Below, piece by piece: positions 33,094 to 40,311 of a stretch of DNA of 43,486 nt; within the stretch, counting starts at the first letter, position 1; each line of letters starts with the position of its first letter. Location of the stretch: contig SVGQ01000010.1 in the NCBI GenBank assembly GCA_015056245.1, positions 1 to 43,486 of the forward strand. Direction: 5' to 3'. The position numbers and the translations under genes were made by a program. Source of the stretch: Clostridiales bacterium. Its GTDB lineage: Bacteria > Bacillota > Clostridia > Christensenellales > Aristaeellaceae. The notes under the pieces were generated by a model. It saw only the letters and a list, made by a program, of their open reading frames with translations. It did no database searches and was not told where the DNA came from.

Positions 33094-35538
33094 ATGCCAA
33101 CCACTACTTTCGATAAAGAATCCATCAAGCGGAGTATTATCGGCAAGTTGCAGCGGTACAACGGCGTTACCATCGCCGAGGCCAGCAAGCAGCAGCTGTA
33201 CAAGGCCGTCGCTATGACGGTTCGCGACCAGATGATGCAGAAGTGGATGATCTCCCGCCATGCCCGCCACGAGGCCAAGGGCAAGCGCGTGTATTATCTC
33301 TCCATTGAGTATCTGCTGGGCCGCCTGATGGACTGCAACCTGATCAACCTGACCAGTGAGCAGGTTTATAAGGATGCTTTGGCTGAACTGGGCATCGATC
33401 TGTTGTCCATTTTCCCCGAAGAGCCGGAACCTGCACTTGGCAACGGCGGTCTGGGCCGACTGGCTGCCTGCTTTATGGACAGCCTTGCTTCCGAGCAGCT
33501 GCCTGCCATGGGCTGCACCATCCGCTACGAGTACGGCCTGTTCCGTCAGAAGCTGATCGATGGTCAGCAGGTGGAAATGCCTGACGACTGGACCCGCAAC
33601 GGCAACGTGTGGGAGATCGCTGTTCCTGAGGATGCCTGCCAGATCCAGTTCGGCGGCTACATCGAGGAAAAGGAAGTGGATGGCCGCAAGGTATACGAAC
33701 TGAAGGATGCCTACACCATCGAAGCCATCCCTTATGATATGCCCGTGGTCGGCTACCAGAACAATTGCGTCAATACCCTGCGCACCTGGTCTGCCCGCGC
33801 CACCACCAGTTTCAACCTGCGTGCCTTTGGCGATGGCGACCATGTAAAGGCCTCTGAAGGCGACCATCTGGCGGGCGTGATCACCAAGGTGCTCTATCCG
33901 GAAGACCGGCACTATGAAGGCAAAAGCCTGCGCCTGAAGCAGCAGTACTTCTTCGTCAGCGCCACGTTGCAGTATGCCATCAAGCAGTTCAAGAAGTACT
34001 ACGGCAACAACTTCGATTTGCTGCCTGACAAGGCTGTATTCCACATCAATGATACCCACCCCGCTCTGGCGATTCCCGAGATGATGCGTCTGCTCATCGA
34101 CCAGGAAGGTCTTTCTTGGGAGATGGCAGAGCGCATCACCAGCCGCTGCATGGCCTATACCAACCATACCGTTATGGCGGAAGCGCTGGAAAAGTGGCCT
34201 GTGGATATGATGAAGTCCACCCTGCCCCGCATCTTCATGATTCTGGAAGAACTGAACCGCCGCGTGTGCGAGCGTCTCTTCCTGAGCTATCCTGATCAGT
34301 GGGAGCGCATCGGTCATATGGCAATCATCGGCTATGGTCAGGTGCACATGGCAAACCTGTGCGTGGCCCTCAGCTACAGCGTCAATGGTGTCAGCCAGCT
34401 TCATGGTCAGATCCTCAACGATACCATCTTCCATGATTACTATCTGCTCAGCCCCAAGAAGTTCACCGCCATCACCAACGGTATCACTCATCGTCGCTGG
34501 CTGCTCAGCGCCAATCCCGGCCTGACCGATTTGATCACCGACGCCATCGGCGACGGCTTCAAGCGTGACGCTTCCAAGCTGGAAGATTTGGTGCCCTATG
34601 CGGATGACGCCGCTTTCCGCCAGAAGTTTGACGCTGTGAAGAAGCAGAACAAGGAACGCCTTGCCAAGCTGATCATGGACCGTCAGGGCATCAAGGTGGA
34701 TCCTGAATTCATCTTCGACGCTCAGTCCAAGCGTCTGCATGAGTATAAGCGTCAACTGCTGAATGCCCTGCACATCAATGTGCTGTACAACCGCATCTGC
34801 GATGATCCCAACTTCACCATGCCGCCCCGCCTGTTCCTGTTCGGTGCCAAGGCTGCACCCGGCTACTGGCTGGCAAAGCAGATCATTCGCTACATCAACG
34901 AGCTGGCCAAGAAGATCGATGCTCATCCCCGCGCCAGCAAGATGCTCAAGATCGTCTACATCGAGAACTACGATGTTTCCACCGCTGAAGTGCTGATGCC
35001 CGCTACCGAGATCAGCCAGCAGCTGTCCACCGCCGGTAAGGAAGCCAGCGGCACCGGCAACATGAAGTTCATGATGAACGGCGCGGTCACCCTTGGCACC
35101 ATGGACGGCGCCAACGTGGAGATCTACGAGCAGGTGGGCGAAGAGAACATCTACATCTTCGGCATGCGTGCTGATACGGTGGAAAGCCTCTACCGTGAAG
35201 GCAGCTACCGCCCCATCGGTATCGTAGAAAACAATGCCGAGATCCGCAAGGTGATGGAACAGTGGCAGTCCGGCTGGATCCTGCCTGACGAAGGCTATGT
35301 GATGAACGCTCTGCGGGCATCCCTGCTGGAAGGCTACACCCCCGACCCCTACTTCGTCCTCAAGGACTTCGGCTCCTACTCCATGGCCAACCTGCGCATC
35401 ATGGACGATTACCAGAACCGCGACAAGTGGCTCAAGATGTCCATCATGAACACTGCCAAGTCCGGTTTCTTCTCCAGCGACCGTACCATTCGCGAGTACA
35501 ACGACCGCGTCTGGCACATTCAGAAGCTGGAAGGCTGA
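33094..35538 (+). CDS. glgP: Glycogen/starch phosphorylase
   Basis: An 814-residue glycogen phosphorylase (GT35), releasing glucose-1-phosphate from alpha-glucan with pyridoxal phosphate as cofactor. The PLP-binding lysine is Lys658 in EASGTGNMKFMMNG. Other family blocks are RVYYLSIEYLLGRLM, GNGGLGRLAACFMDS, FHINDTHPALAIPEMMR, NGITHRRWL and LHEYKRQLLNALH. It is full length. ATG 33094 follows AAGGAGG. No glgA, glgB, glgC or malQ lies near, so it stands alone here. It is the first rightward gene after the parS region. Confidence 0.97.
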   Translation: MPTTTFDKESIKRSIIGKLQRYNGVTIAEASKQQLYKAVAMTVRDQMMQKWMISRHARHEAKGKRVYYLSIEYLLGRLMDCNLINLTSEQVYKDALAELGIDLLSIFPEEPEPALGNGGLGRLAACFMDSLASEQLPAMGCTIRYEYGLFRQKLIDGQQVEMPDDWTRNGNVWEIAVPEDACQIQFGGYIEEKEVDGRKVYELKDAYTIEAIPYDMPVVGYQNNCVNTLRTWSARATTSFNLRAFGDGDHVKASEGDHLAGVITKVLYPEDRHYEGKSLRLKQQYFFVSATLQYAIKQFKKYYGNNFDLLPDKAVFHINDTHPALAIPEMMRLLIDQEGLSWEMAERITSRCMAYTNHTVMAEALEKWPVDMMKSTLPRIFMILEELNRRVCERLFLSYPDQWERIGHMAIIGYGQVHMANLCVALSYSVNGVSQLHGQILNDTIFHDYYLLSPKKFTAITNGITHRRWLLSANPGLTDLITDAIGDGFKRDASKLEDLVPYADDAAFRQKFDAVKKQNKERLAKLIMDRQGIKVDPEFIFDAQSKRLHEYKRQLLNALHINVLYNRICDDPNFTMPPRLFLFGAKAAPGYWLAKQIIRYINELAKKIDAHPRASKMLKIVYIENYDVSTAEVLMPATEISQQLSTAGKEASGTGNMKFMMNGAVTLGTMDGANVEIYEQVGEENIYIFGMRADTVESLYREGSYRPIGIVENNAEIRKVMEQWQSGWILPDEGYVMNALRASLLEGYTPDPYFVLKDFGSYSMANLRIMDDYQNRDKWLKMSIMNTAKSGFFSSDRTIREYNDRVWHIQKLEG

Positions 35539-35552
35539 TCTGTCATGTCATC

Positions 35553-35583
35553 AACCACCGCATGCCTTTGGTATGCGGTGGTT
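35553..35583 (+). terminator. Hairpin after glgP
   Basis: AACCACCGCAT and ATGCGGTGGTT around a 9-nt loop, 15 bp after the stop. The same hairpin, one loop base different, recurs at 35749-35783. Confidence 0.75.
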
Positions 35584-35621
35584 TCAGGTTGTCAAAAAAG
35601 GGGAAGGTGCAGGAAACTCAG

Positions 35622-35747
35622 TTTCCTGCCGGGTGTGGGCAGAGCCCACAAAGCCTTGCGCCGCAGCGCTTTTCAGCAAGCACAGCGAGCACCGTAGGTG
35701 CAAGATGTGCGACTGTTGAACAGAAGTATGGGTTTTTCGATAGTCTG
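35622..35747. repeat. Interspersed 126-bp repeat, copy B
   Basis: Near-identical to 1-126 in the same orientation. On its left a GCAGGAAACT/AGTTTCCTGC palindrome (35610-35630) runs into it. It is enclosed by two copies of the glgP terminator hairpin, as if it had inserted with duplication of about 35 bp, or had been copied together with that hairpin. Confidence 0.85.
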
Positions 35748-35748
35748 C

Positions 35749-35783
35749 AACCACCGCATGCCTCTGGTATGCGGTGGTTTTTT
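35749..35783 (+). terminator. Second copy of the glgP terminator, with T-tract
   Basis: AACCACCGCAT / ATGCGGTGGTT followed by six T. This copy has the T-tract that the first one lacks, so it is the better intrinsic terminator. Confidence 0.8.
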
Positions 35784-35880
35784 GTCTCCACTTTTCTGTA
35801 AAAATGAATGAAAAATTGCTGTTTTATCACCACTTTATGTATAAAAATAGTCGAAATATGACGGTTGTAAGTACAAAAGG

Positions 35881-35909
35881 TTGACAAGCGGATATCCTCA
35901 TGCTATACT
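35881..35909 (+). promoter_or_regulatory. Strong sigma-A promoter with long leader
   Basis: TTGACA at 35881-35886 and TATACT at 35904-35909, 17 bp apart, with extended -10 TGC. Transcription would begin near 35916, leaving about 156 nt of leader before the MBL gene. In that leader ACGCTGCCA occurs twice (35947-35955, 35970-35978). I recognise no known riboswitch there. Confidence 0.8.
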
Positions 35910-36071
35910 ATGCATTGTACGGAAATACGGTATGCAAACAGTTTTCACGCTGCCAATCCGTTTTGAGTGACGCTGCCAGATGAGCAATCATTTTGTAATA
36001 GATCTTCCCTGAACAGCCGTGGGCAAAGTGGGTCTGTTACAGAATTATGACATGTGGAGGCGTTGTTTTTT

Positions 36072-36929
36072 ATGGAAAAATTCCTGAAGCTTACCTACTA
36101 CTATAATAGTGGGTTCTCGGTTCAGGTGGGAGGTACCCTGCTGATCTTTGACTACTGGGAGGGCGAGGATCGTTCGCTGCCCCCCCACAGCCGGATCTCG
36201 GAAACCTTCCTGCAGGCTTTCGAACAGATCTACGTGTTCGTCAGCCATGCCCACCCGGATCATTTTGATCCGGTCATCTACACTTGGTACAAGCACGGCC
36301 TGCCGGTGAGCTATATCGTCAGCCACGATATGCCGGTGGGTACTCGCGGCAGCCGCCTTGCCCCCTTGCAGGAGAAGCAGCTGACGCAGGATATCAAAGT
36401 GAAGGCCTTCGGCAGCACCGATCTGGGTGTCAGCTATCTGGTGACGGTTTACGGCATGACCATCTTCCATGCCGGTGACCTGAACCTGTGGCACTGGCGC
36501 TCTGAAAGCACCCTCAAGGAGATCGAAGAAGCGGAAGAGCGTTTCTACGAATGCATGGCTCCCCTGAAACAGGAAAAGATCGATGTTGCCATGTTCCCGG
36601 TGGATCCCCGCCAGGGCAGCATGTACGATGCGGGCGCCAACCACTTTATCATGACGGAAAAGCCCCGGGTGTTCATTCCCATGCACTGGCAGGACCGCCC
36701 GGAAGTATCCCTTGAATATGCACGCCGCGCCAGAAATCCGCAGACAGAAGTGATCGCTCTGACCCGGGCTGGCACCATCGCCAACCTGAGCTTCTCTGAG
36801 GAAGTACTGGATATTCATATCATCGAACCGCCCAAGGAATTGGATGAGCAGCTTTATCCCCTGCGCAAGCCCGGCGGTGCCGGTGCAGATCCTTTTGCGG
36901 ATACTGACTTGCCGGTGAATCTGTCGTAA
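36072..36929 (+). CDS. MBL-fold metal-dependent hydrolase
   Basis: A 285-residue metallo-beta-lactamase-fold protein of the UlaG/UPF0173-like branch. Metal ligands are visible: His59-x-His61-x-Asp63-His64 in SHAHPDHFDP, then His133 and Asp136 in FHAGDLNLWHW, and a late His in FIPMHWQ. The substrate is unknown; related proteins are hydrolases of lactones, phosphodiesters or nucleic acids. No signal peptide is present, so it should be cytoplasmic. The C-terminal 25 residues are Gly/Pro/Asp-rich and probably disordered. The ATG at 36072 has GGAGG 11 nt upstream; an in-frame GTG at 36054 overlaps that ribosome site and is less likely. Confidence 0.85.
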   Translation: MEKFLKLTYYYNSGFSVQVGGTLLIFDYWEGEDRSLPPHSRISETFLQAFEQIYVFVSHAHPDHFDPVIYTWYKHGLPVSYIVSHDMPVGTRGSRLAPLQEKQLTQDIKVKAFGSTDLGVSYLVTVYGMTIFHAGDLNLWHWRSESTLKEIEEAEERFYECMAPLKQEKIDVAMFPVDPRQGSMYDAGANHFIMTEKPRVFIPMHWQDRPEVSLEYARRARNPQTEVIALTRAGTIANLSFSEEVLDIHIIEPPKELDEQLYPLRKPGGAGADPFADTDLPVNLS

Positions 36930-36936
36930 CGCTTCA

Positions 36937-36964
36937 AAAGCCGCCGGCTGATGCTGGCGGCTTT
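36937..36964 (+). terminator. Hairpin terminator after the MBL gene
   Basis: AAAGCCGCC and GGCGGCTTT around a 10-nt loop, 7 bp after the stop. Confidence 0.85.
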
Positions 36965-37077
36965 GCGCGTTTCCGGTTACGTATGCAGGATTGGGTACAT
37001 GACCAGTCACATATTTTGGCGGCGAAGGGAGCTTTGAAAAGGCAATCATGTAACTTTTCGTTTTGACATGAATTTTC

Positions 37078-37184
37078 TGTCCACACTGGTGGACATTTGG
37101 TCTATCGATTGAAATCATAGATTGTATATCGGAAAAAATGTAACCGATATGCAACCGAATGCGCAAACAGTGCAACGGTTACAT
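37078..37184. promoter_or_regulatory. Two inverted repeats upstream of the EAL gene
   Basis: TGTCCAC-actg-GTGGACA at 37078-37095 is a perfect palindrome. ATGTAACCG (37138-37146) and CGGTTACAT (37176-37184) form a 9-bp inverted repeat 29 bp apart. Both lie upstream of the promoter and are placed as activator or repressor sites. The rest of 36965-37208 is AT-rich and empty. Confidence 0.55.
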
Positions 37185-37208
37185 TTCGGTCGCATTTGCT
37201 TGATTCTA

Positions 37209-37237
37209 TTGACATTTTTCGTTTGCTATGGTATCAC
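37209..37237 (+). promoter_or_regulatory. Promoter of the EAL-domain gene
   Basis: TTGACA at 37209-37214 and a weak -10 TATCAC at 37232-37237 with 17-bp spacing, helped by an extended TGG before the -10. Confidence 0.6.
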
Positions 37238-37267
37238 ATAATCAGTGCTATTTAGCACAGTGACGAA

Positions 37268-37283
37268 TGTTTCATGTGAAACA
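37268..37283. promoter_or_regulatory. parS-like site with one mismatch
   Basis: TGTTTCATGTGAAACA differs from the parS consensus by one central base (CATG for CACG). It lies 18 bp before the start codon of the EAL gene, 4.3 kb from the three perfect sites. Confidence 0.65.
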
Positions 37284-37301
37284 AAAAAGGCGGTGAGAAG
37301 A

Positions 37302-40013
37302 TTGATCAATGGCAAGCCTGTGATTGGCCTTTGTATTACCAAAACCTATGATATCGGCCGGGCGGAGCTGGTGGATCACCTGCATCAGGCGGTGCAGGCT
37401 GCCGGTATGAAGTTGATCGTCTTCAACAGCTTTGTGGACTTCTTCCATCGGGATGAGTTCGACGAAGGCGCGCGTTTTGTCTATGATGCGCTCCAGTTCA
37501 GCGTGGTGGATGTGCTGGTGATCCATGAACAGAGCTTCTTTAACAAGGAGCTGGTGGAAGAATTGGTCGCCCGGGCACATGCAGCAGGCAAGCCGGTGGT
37601 GGTTGTCAACGGTCAGCGGGAAGGCTGCTTCTCCGTCACCGGGGATCATGAAAAAGCCTATTGCGATGTACTGCGCCACGTGATCCGGGATCATCAGGTG
37701 ACGGATACCTGGTTTATGGCTGGCTACGAAAAAGGTGATATGGTTTCCAGTGAGCGCATCGCCTGCTACCGTAAAGTATTGGAAGAAAGCGGTCTCCCCT
37801 TTGAGGAGGATCGTCTTCTGTACGGCAATCTGTGGGCTGATCCGGCAAAGGAAGCCATGGATCGGAAAATGCAGGGGCGTATCAAGCCGCCGCGGGCGAT
37901 CCTCTGCGCCAATGACAGCATGGCCCGTGCCGTATGCGACTGGCTGATCGGGCATGGCTGGAACGTGCCGGAGGATACCATCGTTACCGGCTATGACGGG
38001 CTGCCCGATGCAGAATTGTTCACGCCTGAGCTGACCACCTGCTCTGAAAACGCTCCGGGCATGGCCCAGTGCATACTGGAGGCTGCCAAGGCAGGTCTGG
38101 CGGGACAAGCGCCCTGCAATTACAAGAATGCCTATCAGGCGATCGTCTCCGAATCCTGCGGCTGTCCCCGCCACTATCATGGCGACTATCGGGAATTGGC
38201 CAAGGAACAGTATCTGACCATTTCCGATATGGAAATGCATGAGACCCAGATGTTCGTCTGGCTGGAGAGGATCTTCAAGATCCGGGATATGAACGGCCTT
38301 TACAACACCCTCAGCGGCGCCATTCTGCCCAACAGCTATATGTGCCTCAAGTCGGACTATGTGGCAAATGCCATTGATGAAAGCCGTCGGGGGCGCGCCT
38401 GCACGCCGGAGGATGAGCTGGTGGTGATCCCCTCCAGCAAGAATTTCGATCAGGCCAATCATAACAGCATCATAATGCTGTCCCAGCAGGTGCCCTTTGC
38501 CCAGCGATGGGCGGCATCGGATACCATGTTCGTGCTCAGCGCTGTGCATGTGAAGGATGAACCCTGCGGCTTCTATGCCGCTGAAACGGATTCCATGCGT
38601 CGCTGCATGCATAGCCTCAAGCGGGTGCAGAACACACTGAACATTGCCTTCAATGTGTCGGTGAACCACTTCCGGCGGGAGAATCTGCAGCGCAGCGTGG
38701 AAAATGCCGCCAAGACCAACCCGGTCACCGGACTGCCTAACCTGAAGGGTGCGGTGGAGTGGTACGAGGAGTTCCGCAAGCAGCATAACGATGAGTACTG
38801 CATCTCCGTTTCTGTCTATGGTATGCCCAAGTTTTCCTATATCAGCGAAAACTACGGTGTCCGGGACGCGGAGGAGACCCAGCGCTTTGTGGCAGAGTGC
38901 CTGAAGTTTGCCAATCCGCTCAACTGCTTTATCGCTCATGTGGCGGATGATTGCTTCATGGTGCTGAACTATTACAACGATCAGAGCGAAGTGGATCCCA
39001 CCATCGACCGTGCCACCAGCGCTTTCTACAGCCAGATCGAAGGCTTCAACAAGGAAAGCACCAAGGAGTACTACATCGAGGTGAATGCTGGCTGCACCAT
39101 CGTCAGCAAGGGCTGGACCAGCTCGCTGGAAAGCCTGATCAAGTTCGCCAACTCGGATATGTACATCAACCGGCTCAATCTGGGCATGGGCAAGGTGGTC
39201 AAGGAAGAGGAAAGCCCCAAGGATCACTACCGCGCCTTTGAGATGCTGGTGGACAAAAACCTGTTCCTCTATCATTTCCAGCCCATCATCTCTGCCCGTA
39301 CCGGCGAGATCTTCGGTTATGAAGCCCTCATGCGTACCGACAGCACCATTGGCCTCAACCCGCTGGAAATTCTGGCGGCTGCCAAGGAGTACGGCCGTCT
39401 GTACGATATCGAAAAAGCGACCCTGTTTAATGTAATGGGCTGCTTTGCGGACAAGCGGGATGTGTTCGGCGACAAGAAGGTGTTCATCAACACCATTCCC
39501 GGTCACTTCCTCAACGAAAGTGACCTGAACACCCTGATCGACCGCCATGGCAGCTACATGGACCGCTTCGTCTTTGAGCTGACCGAGCAGGAGACCATGA
39601 GCGACAAGGAACTGGACAGCCTGCGCCGCCTCAGCGGTTCCCACGGCGTCAGCCAGATCGCCATTGATGACTTCGGTACCGGTCACAGCAACATCGTCAA
39701 TCTGCTCCGCTATGCGCCGCAGGTGATCAAGATCGACCGTTATCTGGTGCAGGAGATCTGCAAGAGCCAGAACAAGCAGCTCTTTGTGCGCAATGTGGTG
39801 GAATTCGCCAAGCTCAACGGTATTATGACCCTTGCCGAGGGCGTGGAGACCTCCAACGAGCTGCATCAGCTCATCGATCTGGGCGTGGATCTGATTCAGG
39901 GCTACTACACGGGCCGTCCTCAGCTGGAGCCGCTCACCACCCTGCCGGATGACATCCGCCGGGAGATCCTGGCTGCCAATCCGACTTTTGCGCAGCAGAG
40001 TCAGTTAAATTGA
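37302..40013 (+). CDS. Periplasmic-binding-protein-like/GGDEF/EAL c-di-GMP phosphodiesterase
   Basis: A 903-residue signalling protein. Residues about 4-290 are a LacI-type sugar-binding fold (PVIGLCITKTYDIGRAELVD, later PRAILCANDSMARAVCDWL and IVTGYDG), without DNA-binding head and without signal or membrane helix, so it senses something inside the cell. A linker region follows, then a degenerate GGDEF domain (NPVTGLPNLKGAVEW, with VADDCF at the active loop), hence not a cyclase. The C-terminal EAL domain keeps the catalytic set: YEALMR, FINTIP, FELTEQE, IAIDDFGTG, VIKIDRYL, LAEGVET and LIQGYY. It should hydrolyse c-di-GMP. The start is the TTG at 37302, with AAGGCGG 8 nt before it; upstream in-frame codons overlap the parS-like site and are rejected. 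Confidence 0.88.
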   Translation: MINGKPVIGLCITKTYDIGRAELVDHLHQAVQAAGMKLIVFNSFVDFFHRDEFDEGARFVYDALQFSVVDVLVIHEQSFFNKELVEELVARAHAAGKPVVVVNGQREGCFSVTGDHEKAYCDVLRHVIRDHQVTDTWFMAGYEKGDMVSSERIACYRKVLEESGLPFEEDRLLYGNLWADPAKEAMDRKMQGRIKPPRAILCANDSMARAVCDWLIGHGWNVPEDTIVTGYDGLPDAELFTPELTTCSENAPGMAQCILEAAKAGLAGQAPCNYKNAYQAIVSESCGCPRHYHGDYRELAKEQYLTISDMEMHETQMFVWLERIFKIRDMNGLYNTLSGAILPNSYMCLKSDYVANAIDESRRGRACTPEDELVVIPSSKNFDQANHNSIIMLSQQVPFAQRWAASDTMFVLSAVHVKDEPCGFYAAETDSMRRCMHSLKRVQNTLNIAFNVSVNHFRRENLQRSVENAAKTNPVTGLPNLKGAVEWYEEFRKQHNDEYCISVSVYGMPKFSYISENYGVRDAEETQRFVAECLKFANPLNCFIAHVADDCFMVLNYYNDQSEVDPTIDRATSAFYSQIEGFNKESTKEYYIEVNAGCTIVSKGWTSSLESLIKFANSDMYINRLNLGMGKVVKEEESPKDHYRAFEMLVDKNLFLYHFQPIISARTGEIFGYEALMRTDSTIGLNPLEILAAAKEYGRLYDIEKATLFNVMGCFADKRDVFGDKKVFINTIPGHFLNESDLNTLIDRHGSYMDRFVFELTEQETMSDKELDSLRRLSGSHGVSQIAIDDFGTGHSNIVNLLRYAPQVIKIDRYLVQEICKSQNKQLFVRNVVEFAKLNGIMTLAEGVETSNELHQLIDLGVDLIQGYYTGRPQLEPLTTLPDDIRREILAANPTFAQQSQLN

Positions 40014-40054
40014 GCATGAAATGCAAGAATGTACAAAATTAGAAATGCTTTTGT

Positions 40055-40088
40055 AACAAACCGTCCTCGTTTTCGGGGGCGGTTTGTT
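40055..40088 (+). terminator. Hairpin terminator after the EAL gene
   Basis: AACAAACCG and CGGTTTGTT arms with a 16-nt interior, 42 bp past the stop; the T-tract is weak. Confidence 0.65.
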
Positions 40089-40202
40089 CTTATGAAAAAA
40101 GGCTTTTCAACGTGCGTGCGCAAACGATTGTGCATACGGGTGTTTGAAAATTTTACGAAGTATGAAAAAACATGAAAGGTATTTGAATTTTGGCGCACAA
40201 AA

Positions 40203-40231
40203 TTGAATGCAATCTTTAGCAATGTTATACT
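40203..40231 (+). promoter_or_regulatory. Promoter of the vWA surface-protein gene
   Basis: TTGAAT at 40203-40208 and TATACT at 40226-40231, 17 bp apart, with extended -10 TGT. The leader is about 75 nt. Confidence 0.7.
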
Positions 40232-40311
40232 CATGAAGGAAGGGAAAAATTGTATTTCTCTTTCCTTTGATGATATTTATGATTCAATACCAACTGGAGG
40301 ATCTGCCACAT

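Noticed and set aside
32794-35517. 907-codon open frame opposite glgP, running into the parS sites
   Set aside because: Mirror of the glgP codon pattern; the parS sites and the glgP promoter explain the upstream part.
37272-39866. 864-codon open frame opposite the EAL gene
   Set aside because: Shadow frame: composition is His/Val/Gly-rich, there is no ribosome site, and the opposite strand codes a clear GGDEF/EAL protein.
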